Assembly (NCBI GenBank): GCA_002694245.1
Contig: NZLM01000070.1
Coordinates: forward strand, 17,064 to 26,721
DNA from: Methanobacteriota archaeon
GTDB lineage: Archaea > Thermoplasmatota > Poseidoniia > Poseidoniales > Poseidoniaceae
DNA: 9,658 nucleotides
Direction of reading: 5' to 3'
Shown here: in pieces, positions 1 to 6,348 of the stretch
Layout of the letters: every line of letters begins with the position of its first letter
Position numbering within the stretch: position 1 is the stretch's first letter
Notes under the pieces: model-generated
Told to the model about the DNA's origin: nothing
The model's database searches: none
Seen by the model: only the letters and a program-made list of their open reading frames with translations
Made by a program: the position numbers and the translations under genes

Positions 1-1268
1 CCTCCTGCAGAGACTGCCCATTCCCATTGATTTGAGGAATCTAACTGAGCAACAAAGACATCTCTCCTCTCTCCATTGGAGTCTCTATCACTGAGCATAT
101 CCTGTCCAATATTAAACGAAGAGGTGTAAGTTCCTGTCATTACGATATTATCCTTCGAATCGATTACCAGAGATATTGCATTTTCCCATCCACCTGAGCC
201 TTCGCTCATGACGTTGTTCCAAACACCATTGGAAGAGATTTCAGCATGGAATAAATCCCACCAGCCGTTTGAAGTGGTGTTGATGTAACCAAATTCAGAT
301 GTACCCTCAATTTGGCCCACTATGTGGATATTGTTCTGGCTGTCAACTGCACAATCATTAGCCCAATCTTCGCCTAAGCCACCTGCAAAGGCTGTCCAAG
401 TGAATTGTCCATTACCATCTAATTGAGCGACGAAAATATCTGCTTGCCCCTTGGAGTCCTGACGCTCTTCAAACATTACCGAGCCCACATATGTGCCGAC
501 TAGATGCAGATAGCCATCACTTGAATAGCACATCCCTCCGAATGGTTCAATCCCTTCTGCGCTTGATATTCCGTTTGTCCATTGTAGCATTCCGTTCTCA
601 TCGTAATGGACGAGAACTAGGCTGGTGCCTTCGGCTCCGGGAATAAACTCCCCCTCAACTTCCAGGTAACCTTTGTGAAAAATAGCCGCAGAGATTCCGC
701 CATTTGGACCAACTTGTATATCGAATCCTGAAAGATCATCCATATTGCCAATTGACCTTACCCATATCGGTGATAGAGAATTACCAGCGATGCTGAACCT
801 AGCAACGAAGGCATCCCCCTCGCCATTTGAGTCAGACTTGTTTAGAACAATAGATTCAGAGAAACTTGCCTCGCACATGTTACCCGCAGTTCCCAAGCAG
901 TAGTGGCCTACGGCAATGACGTCTCCTGAGGGATGTATTGCAATTGCATCGATGCCGTCCACACCGTCACTGCCGAAACTACCGGCCATAGTCCAGTTTC
1001 CATCTATGTCTAATACTGCGACAAATGCATCTGTATCTCCTGACATGCCTGTGGCCTCAACAGACTCGTCTCCAAATATTGCCGAACCGGTAAATGAACC
1101 TGCGACCACAATTCTATCGTCAGCTAATACAGCAAAGTCTGCTAGGTTTTCATCTTCGAACCCTCCAGCAGACTGCGCCCATCCAAGCGGTTCATCTGTA
1201 CTTTCTGCACTTACTAAAAGTGGCACTAGCAACAACGATGCCAGTAATACAGCAAGTGCTCGTCTCAT
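1..1268 (-). CDS. Secreted beta-propeller (SBBP-like) repeat protein, N-terminal part, runs off the left edge
   Basis: This reading frame stays open from an ATG at 1268 to the window edge (422 complete codons, no stop), so only the N-terminal part is present. Residues 1-21 form a signal peptide: MRR, a hydrophobic stretch of Ala/Leu/Val, then an Ala-type cleavage site near VSA. The rest is a degenerate repeat of about 60-90 residues. Each unit has a G-x-F/Y-x-G-type strand such as VVAGSFTGSAIFG (54-66) and a segment like FVAQLDGNGQFTWTAFAGG (279-297). Copies start near residues 82, 154, 279, 340 and 405. This is the pattern of SBBP-type propeller repeats, common in exported proteins of marine microbes. 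It is presumably extracellular or surface-attached. Binding or adhesion is possible, but no ligand or enzyme motif is visible. It has no Shine-Dalgarno and is divergent from the SRPBCC gene. Identity as a secreted repeat protein is strong; function is unknown. Confidence 0.8.
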   Translation of the reverse strand, partial: MRRALAVLLASLLLVPLLVSAESTDEPLGWAQSAGGFEDENLADFAVLADDRIVVAGSFTGSAIFGDESVEATGMSGDTDAFVAVLDIDGNWTMAGSFGSDGVDGIDAIAIHPSGDVIAVGHYCLGTAGNMCEASFSESIVLNKSDSNGEGDAFVARFSIAGNSLSPIWVRSIGNMDDLSGFDIQVGPNGGISAAIFHKGYLEVEGEFIPGAEGTSLVLVHYDENGMLQWTNGISSAEGIEPFGGMCYSSDGYLHLVGTYVGSVMFEERQDSKGQADIFVAQLDGNGQFTWTAFAGGLGEDWANDCAVDSQNNIHIVGQIEGTSEFGYINTTSNGWWDLFHAEISSNGVWNNVMSEGSGGWENAISLVIDSKDNIVMTGTYTSSFNIGQDMLSDRDSNGERRDVFVAQLDSSNQWEWAVSAG

Positions 1269-1349
1269 GAGTATTGATTAACATACATCACTTGAAAGGA
1301 TTTGTTATTTGTCCGTAACATCCATGGTTATTGTCAAAGTGGAGATTTT
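1269..1349. promoter_or_regulatory. Divergent promoter region between the propeller and SRPBCC genes
   Basis: This 81-base spacer must serve both outward-facing genes. The only conspicuous AT tract is TTTGTTATTTGT at 1301-1312. It lies about 40 bases before the plus-strand ATG at 1350 and about 35 bases before the minus-strand ATG at 1268, so it could act as a TATA-like element for either. It is not a good match to the archaeal TTTATA core. GGAG at 1341-1344 is the ribosome binding site for the gene at 1350. Confidence 0.35.
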
Positions 1350-1823
1350 ATGGCAAAGAGTTTCTCGAACACATCGAGAAGACAAATGTCTTCAGTGCAA
1401 GTAAATAACGCTGTTAAGGCATTTAGGAATCCAAGTCGATGGCCAGAGTGGAACACAGTGGCACAAAACCTGCTCGCATCAAAACCAGATGCAATGGAGG
1501 AGGGAGATAGATTAGCAGTCTTCCAAACTATCAAAGGTAGTTTAATTGAGACAAAATGGGTTGTAAATTCGATTCGCGAAGGTGATGATTTTTGTGAAAT
1601 TGAATTACTGGGAGAAGGGCAATTTAGAAACGAAAGGCAGATTGCTAAGGGCTTGAAAAATCTAAGGGTTTGCATTACCTTCCTATCTGCAGATGATGGA
1701 GGAATTGAAGTCTACTCTAGTTGTGAAGTTTCACGGCTTATGGCTGTTTTTGCTAAACAAATTAACCGATTTGTAAAGCAAAAGACAGACCAATTTCTTA
1801 ATGACTTATCGAAAGTAGAGTAG
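1350..1823 (+). CDS. SRPBCC (polyketide cyclase/START-like) fold protein, 157 aa
   Basis: A small soluble protein resembling the SRPBCC / polyketide cyclase-dehydrase superfamily, a helix-grip fold that binds hydrophobic ligands in a central pocket. Visible signs are the N-terminal segment FRNPSRWPEWN (25-35), which matches the family's usual W-x-x-W region. An alternating beta-strand pattern follows through residues 55-125, and a long C-terminal amphipathic helix (128-153, MAVFAKQINRFVKQKTDQFL and following) is the part that packs over the pocket. The length of about 150 residues is normal for the family. I chose the ATG at 1350 because GGAG sits 5 bases upstream. A TTG at 1302 would add 16 unconvincing residues and no binding site. 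Eleven bases separate it from the 1835 ATG of the next gene (38 from the preferred start). The ligand is unknown; no catalytic residues can be assigned. Confidence 0.7.
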   Translation: MAKSFSNTSRRQMSSVQVNNAVKAFRNPSRWPEWNTVAQNLLASKPDAMEEGDRLAVFQTIKGSLIETKWVVNSIREGDDFCEIELLGEGQFRNERQIAKGLKNLRVCITFLSADDGGIEVYSSCEVSRLMAVFAKQINRFVKQKTDQFLNDLSKVE

Positions 1824-1827
1824 CCGG

Positions 1828-1836
1828 TTTATCTAT
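1828..1836 (+). promoter_or_regulatory. Candidate TATA box for the CDIN1-like nuclease gene
   Basis: TTTATCTAT lies just after the SRPBCC stop codon, centred about 30 bases before the ATG at 1862. That spacing suits an archaeal TATA box driving a leaderless or nearly leaderless transcript. No Shine-Dalgarno precedes 1862. This supports 1862 over the in-frame ATG at 1835, which would lie inside or directly beside the promoter element. Confidence 0.4.
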
Positions 1837-1861
1837 GGGGCTGACTCGAGTCCATTACATC

Positions 1862-2911
1862 ATGGCGGGTGAGAATAACAAACCTCGAGCCCGAACAGGA
1901 AGGAGTAGGTCAAAGAAACCTAAACGCCACGGTGGCCCTGCAAAGAAAATAGTTCTCGAAAGAAATGCAGAACTTAACCAAGCTGCCAAATTAGCAGCAA
2001 GACAAAGGTTCGATACTGAACCTAAACCAATAGGAATCCCCAAAGATATACCTAAACCAAAGGAATTTTCATTTGTTTGGGAGAACAACCCCGTTCCCCT
2101 AAAAACCGAAGCGCATATCGCTTCGAGAGTCATCCGTAAAGGAGAGTTTGGATGGCTTTCTGATGAGAGAGTTAACCACATTGGTAAAATTGTAGATGAC
2201 TTAGATATGACATTGGACCAAGCATTGTCTTTACGTAGCGCACTGTTGCAACAAAAGACCGTATATTCTCACGGTAGACTGCAATCGAAAGGAAAAATGC
2301 TCTTGAGATTGTATCGCGAGGGTGCAACAATTGTTGATTTGTCAAAAAAGTATGACTTCCCCCCAATGAATGTTTTCAGAGTTGTTCTCAAGGAGATGGG
2401 TTGGTCAAAATCTAGGATAAAAGAGACCCTGCGAGCTCCATCAAAATTCAAGCAACGAGAAAGGAACGAATTCGAGGCTGCAGAGATTGCTGATAGAGTG
2501 AGCAATGTCGATCAATCGATTACACATGAAAGAGCAGATTTGTTCGAGGATGTACTTGCAGATTGGTTTGAAAATCAAGGTGTAAGCGTCCGTCGCCAAG
2601 GTGAAATGGTAAGCGAACAGATGAAAGAACATGGCAGACCAGTAAATACACCAGATTTGTTATTCTTAGATCATGTCGAGATAAATGGAGAACCTGTTGC
2701 ATGGATAGATGCCAAACATTTCTATGGTGCAGATGTTGATTTCCAGAGAAAGAAGATTTCCAAGCAAGCTATGAGATATGTTGACACTTGGGGTCAAGGT
2801 GCATTGGTTTTTAGACACGGTTTTTGTGATAACTTACACATCCCGGGGACTGTTTTACTAGATAGTGGCCCGCTTGATTTGCAGCCTCTAAATGAAGTTA
2901 CTGAAGGGTAG
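1862..2911 (+). CDS. CDIN1/C15orf41-like TPD nuclease (HTH plus PD-(D/E)XK fold), 349 aa
   Basis: This resembles the TPD family (Pfam TPD; human CDIN1/C15orf41, mutated in congenital dyserythropoietic anaemia type I), predicted nucleases related to archaeal Holliday-junction resolvases. Residues 1-55 are a highly basic, probably disordered tail (many Arg/Lys). Residues 95-190 are helical. They include a helix-turn-helix-like stretch around LRLYREGATIVDLSKKYDF (147-165), then PPMNVFRVVLKEMGWS (167-182). The nuclease core follows: an N-terminal helix with E229, the family-naming TPD triplet at 263-265 (D265), and the strand WIDAK ending in D283-x-K285. The order Glu, Asp, Asp-x-Lys is the complete metal-binding set of a PD-(D/E)XK nuclease, so it looks catalytically intact. 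A later WGQGALVFRHGF (310-321) fits the C-terminal strand. An alternative start at 1835 adds nine residues. Its last 14 bases overlap the convergent pantoate kinase gene. The substrate is unknown; a role in DNA repair or RNA processing is inference. Confidence 0.8.
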   Translation: MAGENNKPRARTGRSRSKKPKRHGGPAKKIVLERNAELNQAAKLAARQRFDTEPKPIGIPKDIPKPKEFSFVWENNPVPLKTEAHIASRVIRKGEFGWLSDERVNHIGKIVDDLDMTLDQALSLRSALLQQKTVYSHGRLQSKGKMLLRLYREGATIVDLSKKYDFPPMNVFRVVLKEMGWSKSRIKETLRAPSKFKQRERNEFEAAEIADRVSNVDQSITHERADLFEDVLADWFENQGVSVRRQGEMVSEQMKEHGRPVNTPDLLFLDHVEINGEPVAWIDAKHFYGADVDFQRKKISKQAMRYVDTWGQGALVFRHGFCDNLHIPGTVLLDSGPLDLQPLNEVTEG

Positions 2912-3818
2912 TCTCCCTAACTCCCAAACCCAGTTTTCTCAATTTAGATGCAAGCTCATCTGTGTCAAAGTCTTGTGACAAATCTCTTGGTACAACAATT
3001 AACGATGTGCCGAGCATACATAGGTGACAACTCATGTTTGTAGTTGCGTTTGTTAGGACAACATCAAGTAAATCGGCTCTAGTTTTCTCCTCGAGCAGGC
3101 CTGACTCTAATGCAAACTTGTCTGCTTCTTGTAGGAGAATATCCCACACACCAATATCCCACGAATTTTGCATTAGACGATTAACAGAGGCTTCTCCTGC
3201 TAAAGTGATTTTCTTCTTCCATGAGGGATCGTCAATATATCCAGAAGTGTGCTTCATCCCATCGGGGTCCCAAACAAGCAGAGCTTTACAGCCTACAGAG
3301 AAGCCTTGTGCAACACCTGGTGATGGTGGACTGCCAGGCTTGGTCCTTAGCTCACATCCTCCCGCCCATAATCCAAGGATATCGCCCAGACCACCAGAAA
3401 TTTGTCGCTCTATTCTATGAGCAAGTCTAGCTAATTGGCCTTCGTCTCCTCTATCGAAAAACTCGCCAAGACATAGGCTCGTTGCTAGTAAACCAGCCGC
3501 ACTCATACCAAACCCTTGAGAAATCGGAAGTTCTAATCTCACATTAACATCTATTCGTTCATTGATTTGAAATAACTCTCTGAAAGATTCAATCAAATCA
3601 GAATATAGTTTCAATCCTCCATCCAATGTACTCCCATCTATTGTGGTTACTGATATTTTATCAGTCTCATTGTCTGTTCTTTTGATTGATACCTCAACGC
3701 CATCCTCTAGGCAAAATCCTGCCCCCTTTGAGCCCTGATTCCTAGATAACAATGAATTTGAATGGATTGAGAACAACAGGGTTACATGACCACCTACATG
3801 GACGGTAACCTCACTCAT
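2898..3818 (-). CDS. Archaeal pantoate kinase (GHMP kinase family), 306 aa
   Basis: Pantoate kinase phosphorylates pantoate with ATP in the archaeal route to coenzyme A, ahead of phosphopantothenate synthetase; it replaces the bacterial PanC/PanK order. It is a cytosolic GHMP-family kinase. The ATP-binding glycine/serine loop is LPISQGFGMSAAG at 97-109, close to the P-x(3)-G-F/L-G-x-S signature. GGLGDILGLWAGG at 142-154, followed by the PG-x-PP segment near 161-165, is characteristic of pantoate kinases rather than homoserine or mevalonate kinases. TTNMSCHLCMLGTSL at 259-273 fits the C-terminal GHMP motif. About 300 residues is normal. The ATG at 3818 begins MSEVTVHVGGHVT, a good N-terminal strand; no Shine-Dalgarno is seen. 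It follows rpoD by 63 bases on the same strand and may be read through from the ribosomal operon. Confidence 0.85.
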   Translation of the reverse strand: MSEVTVHVGGHVTLLFSIHSNSLLSRNQGSKGAGFCLEDGVEVSIKRTDNETDKISVTTIDGSTLDGGLKLYSDLIESFRELFQINERIDVNVRLELPISQGFGMSAAGLLATSLCLGEFFDRGDEGQLARLAHRIERQISGGLGDILGLWAGGCELRTKPGSPPSPGVAQGFSVGCKALLVWDPDGMKHTSGYIDDPSWKKKITLAGEASVNRLMQNSWDIGVWDILLQEADKFALESGLLEEKTRADLLDVVLTNATTNMSCHLCMLGTSLIVVPRDLSQDFDTDELASKLRKLGLGVRETTLQ

Positions 3819-3852
3819 GCTAATCGCCTATTGCTGAAAGGTCATCATGGTT

Positions 3853-3866
3853 CTCCAAGATTGGAG
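3853..3866. repeat. Perfect short inverted repeat between rpoD and pantoate kinase
   Basis: CTCCAA-GA-TTGGAG is a perfect 6-bp inverted repeat with a 2-base centre, in the 63-base gap. It lies about 35 bases upstream of the pantoate kinase ATG. No T-run follows on the minus strand, so it is not an obvious terminator. As dyad DNA it could be an operator, and a chance occurrence is also possible. Confidence 0.35.
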
Positions 3867-3881
3867 TATTCTATGTCCGGT

Positions 3882-4808
3882 TCAAGCAAGTGCTGAGTCA
3901 ATCTCGCCAGTAATCTTCTCGAAACGAGAAACTAATTCTGTACATGCACGATTGAAAATTTCCTCGGGTGATAACGCCCCATCGGACTCGAAGGAGAAGA
4001 TGTACTCTCCGTCTATATCTTCCAGTAAAATAGCGTTGTCAAAATCTGCATCTCTGCCTGTTCCTGGTCCTACTTGGTGTAGTGCTCTCTCCAAATCAAG
4101 TACAGCGTTTACATCTGTACATTCCTTGTTTTTGAACAATTTCGAATCTATCGTCCTTCCAGAATTGGAGGTTAGATTCAGATTGAATAGAGTGTTTGCT
4201 TTCTTAGGTTTGTCAAGTACTGCCTTCTGTCTAGGTTGGAAGGTTACTGCTGCAGCGGGACACCACTTTGCATGGTCTTTACCTCTACCCAGTGTTGCAT
4301 AAGCATACAATTCTAGATACTGCCCTTTTGATAGGATGGTGAGTGGAATTTTTGCATGCTCTTCTTTGATCTGCAGCTTTGTTTCACCAAGCACATTTAA
4401 GTCGCCTGCGTAAACTGTTTTGTGAACATCTTCAGAATCGGGGTTTGGACCTCTAATTGAAAGATGGTAGATTATCTGAGAGAGTGGTGATCCCCATTGG
4501 TCCTCAGGAAGATTCTCGTTATTTGGATCATCTTCTGGGAATACGAATTCCTCAAGGAAAGTTGGAATTGGAATCATTGACAGCCTGTGTGCCAGCACTT
4601 CATCTGGTAACACATTTACCGATTCGATTACCTCGCCTTGGTTGTCTTGAGTTACTCCTTGCTCAAATCTTACTTTTGTAATTGCCATCTTAGGTACATC
4701 TGCCATTATTGCTCTCCTTAGGCTGTTAACCTGAGCGGCATTTGTGTCGGATAGAATTATGCGGATCTTGTTATCCTTGGGCCAGCCTTCTACTATTTCT
4801 GCCTTCAT
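3882..4808 (-). CDS. rpoD: DNA-directed RNA polymerase subunit D (Rpo3), 308 aa
   Basis: Rpo3 is the archaeal counterpart of bacterial alpha and eukaryotic RPB3. It pairs with Rpo11 to form the RNA polymerase assembly platform. Hallmarks are VNSLRRAIMADVPKMAI (27-43), the conserved LPDEVLAHRLSMIP (67-80) and YATLGRGKDHAKW (170-182). The middle region (about 195-255), where many archaeal subunits bind a Fe-S cluster through several cysteines, has only C230 here, so the cluster appears lost. An acidic, Asn/Pro-rich insertion at 90-108 and a total of 308 residues make it longer than the usual roughly 260. The start is well supported: GAGGTG at 4814-4819 lies 5 bases before the ATG. It is 17 bases downstream of rps11 and is cotranscribed with the ribosomal genes, as in most archaea. 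Confidence 0.95.
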   Translation of the reverse strand: MKAEIVEGWPKDNKIRIILSDTNAAQVNSLRRAIMADVPKMAITKVRFEQGVTQDNQGEVIESVNVLPDEVLAHRLSMIPIPTFLEEFVFPEDDPNNENLPEDQWGSPLSQIIYHLSIRGPNPDSEDVHKTVYAGDLNVLGETKLQIKEEHAKIPLTILSKGQYLELYAYATLGRGKDHAKWCPAAAVTFQPRQKAVLDKPKKANTLFNLNLTSNSGRTIDSKLFKNKECTDVNAVLDLERALHQVGPGTGRDADFDNAILLEDIDGEYIFSFESDGALSPEEIFNRACTELVSRFEKITGEIDSALA

Positions 4809-4825
4809 TATTTCACCTCTGAATA

Positions 4826-5206
4826 TCAGACGCGGCGACCACGGCGGCCACCTTTCTTCTTAGTTCCATCGTGAGCGATCGGAGTTACATCCTCGATACG
4901 AGTAACTGTAACACCAGCACGGGTTAATGCTCTGATTGCTGCTTGAGCACCTGGTCCTGTGTTATTGGATTTATTTCCACCAGGGCCACGGTACTTGACG
5001 ATAACTTGTGTGAATTCTTTTTCTTTCAACTGATCAGCCATTCTTTCAGCAGCTCGAGTTGCAGCAAATTGACCCCCAGAGTCCTTTGATGACTTGACCA
5101 CTTGACCCCCAGAGCAGGTTGCGATTGTCTCAGCACCCGTTAGGTCGGTTGCTGTCAGCAACACATTGTTGTAACTGGAGAAGATGTTGATTATTGCTTT
5201 GCGCAT
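4826..5206 (-). CDS. rps11: Small ribosomal subunit protein uS11, 126 aa
   Basis: uS11 binds 16S rRNA at the platform of the 30S subunit near the mRNA exit (E site). The protein starts MRKAIINIFSSYNNVLLTAT. It carries the family core SGGQVVKSSKDSGGQFAATR and the conserved GPGGNKSNNTGPGAQAAIRAL region, then ends in the typical DVTPIAHDGTKKKGGRRGRR tail. Length is normal. A strong GGAGG at 5216-5220 precedes two tandem starts, GTG at 5209 and ATG at 5206. I use the ATG, whose A is also the last base of the rps4 TGA stop (TGATG), an arrangement that favours translational coupling. The GTG start would add one Met and is equally possible. Confidence 0.95.
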   Translation of the reverse strand: MRKAIINIFSSYNNVLLTATDLTGAETIATCSGGQVVKSSKDSGGQFAATRAAERMADQLKEKEFTQVIVKYRGPGGNKSNNTGPGAQAAIRALTRAGVTVTRIEDVTPIAHDGTKKKGGRRGRRV

Positions 5207-5868
5207 CACTCGTCGCCTCCTTCAGGGATTGTGTCTTCAGCGCGAGGTGCATCATCTGCAGATTCATTAACAACTGTTGCTTCTGATTTGCTAAACTCTG
5301 GGTCAACCTCGTCTTCAGCATACTCTGCGGACTCTCTGACACCTAGAATGGTTTGACGAATTACATGGTTCTCATCGTTTAATTTGGAACGTGGATGGTA
5401 TCGAATTAGTTCTTCTTCATCCCTTGATACAGGGTACGAAGGAATTGTCACTTTCTGATCGCCAATGCATATCTGTCCATGTGTTACAAGTTGCCTTGCC
5501 TGCTTCATGGAGCAAGCCAATCCTTTGTAGTAGACTTGAGCTTGTAGTCTGCGATTCAGAATGTCTTCTGCAGATAATGAAAGGATGTCGTCGAGAATGG
5601 CGTCGCCTGAAATCAATCCTTTTCTGTTGAGAGATGCAAGGAGTGCATCTTTTTCCCTTGCGTAGTGTCCTTCGCTGGTATCTACTCTTCCGATTAACTT
5701 CATCGCTTGGCCTCTAATTCTTCTAAGCGAGGACTTCGCCTTCCAAATCTCGGTCATGTTCTTTAGACCGTGGTTGGCACGAATAGCGTGCTCTTCTTCG
5801 ATTCTGTCTGCTTTCCAGGGATGTGGAGGAGTGTCATACTTTGGCCTTGCGAATTTTGGATGTCCCAT
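5206..5868 (-). CDS. rps4: Small ribosomal subunit protein uS4 with an acidic C-terminal extension, 220 aa
   Basis: uS4 is a primary 16S rRNA binder that starts assembly of the 30S body. The N-terminus MGHPKFARPKYDTPPHPWKA is typical of archaeal uS4. The S4 RNA-binding domain covers about 105-160: ILNRRLQAQVYYKGLACSMK, then ARQLVTHGQICIGDQKV. Residues 179-220 form an unusual tail with 16 Asp/Glu and only two Lys/Arg. It lengthens the protein well beyond the usual roughly 170-180 residues of archaeal uS4. The tail is low-complexity and probably disordered. The start at 5868 lies 15 bases after the rps13 stop, behind a G-run (5877-5881) that is a weak Shine-Dalgarno. The 3' end overlaps the rps11 start. 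Confidence 0.95.
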   Translation of the reverse strand: MGHPKFARPKYDTPPHPWKADRIEEEHAIRANHGLKNMTEIWKAKSSLRRIRGQAMKLIGRVDTSEGHYAREKDALLASLNRKGLISGDAILDDILSLSAEDILNRRLQAQVYYKGLACSMKQARQLVTHGQICIGDQKVTIPSYPVSRDEEELIRYHPRSKLNDENHVIRQTILGVRESAEYAEDEVDPEFSKSEATVVNESADDAPRAEDTIPEGGDE

Positions 5869-5883
5869 TCATTATTCCCCCAA

Positions 5884-6348
5884 TCACTTCTTCCTCTGTA
5901 CTCCGAGTGTTAGACCAAATCGACCATTTGATCGACCACGCTGACCACGTACTTTGTGGCCGCCTGCATGACGAATACCACGGTAGCTCTTGATTCTTCG
6001 AAGACGACTAATGTCGTCCTCGTGTGTGAGTTTCAAATCTTGTCCAGATAGATGTAGTTCATCTCCGGATTCAAGGTCTCGCTGGCGGTTTAGCATCCAA
6101 AGAGGCACCCCTTGCTCTGCGTAACTCTCTATTGTTTCGCGAAGAGTTTCTTGCTGTGCAGAGTCTAAATGGCCCGCTTTCATTCCAGGATCGAATCCTG
6201 TAATTCTGCATATGTTTGCTGCAGTGCGGTCGCCTACACCTCGAACAGCGGTTAGCGCTGTTCTTAGAGGCTTCAAACCGTCTATGTCGGTATCAGCCAT
6301 TCTGAGCATGTAGGAGAAGTCGTCTCCCAATTCCTGATCATTTGCCAT
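5884..6348 (-). CDS. rps13: Small ribosomal subunit protein uS13, 154 aa
   Basis: uS13 sits in the 30S head and contacts the P-site tRNA and the 50S subunit (bridge B1). A helix-hairpin-helix-like motif, VRGVGDRTAANICRITGF, covers 35-52. The basic C-terminal region, IKSYRGIRHAGGHKVRGQ (119-136) followed by RGRSNGRFG (137-145), is the family signature that reaches the tRNA. About 150 residues is the archaeal length, longer than bacterial S13. The ATG at 6348 is preceded by AGGTG at 6356-6360 with a 7-base spacer. It is the first gene of the rps13-rps4-rps11-rpoD operon, a conserved archaeal order, so its leader region is where regulation of the cluster would act. Confidence 0.95.
   Translation of the reverse strand: MANDQELGDDFSYMLRMADTDIDGLKPLRTALTAVRGVGDRTAANICRITGFDPGMKAGHLDSAQQETLRETIESYAEQGVPLWMLNRQRDLESGDELHLSGQDLKLTHEDDISRLRRIKSYRGIRHAGGHKVRGQRGRSNGRFGLTLGVQRKK

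Noticed and set aside
1..1268. Propeller repeats considered as DNA tandem repeats or a CRISPR array
   Set aside because: The repetition is at protein level only, with diverged DNA and no fixed spacer-repeat period.
916..1281. Plus-strand open frame of 121 codons rich in Ser/Thr/Ala/Pro
   Set aside because: It is antisense to the secreted propeller gene, and its biased composition is what the opposite strand of that gene would give.
1302..1349. TTG start for the SRPBCC gene
   Set aside because: It has no ribosome binding site, while GGAG lies 5 bases before the ATG at 1350, whose product begins as expected.
3034..3420. Plus-strand open frame of 128 codons
   Set aside because: It lies wholly inside the pantoate kinase gene on the other strand and has no domain character.
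3847..4302. Plus-strand open frame of 151 codons
   Set aside because: It is antisense to rpoD, which is certain, and has no recognisable family or promoter of its own.
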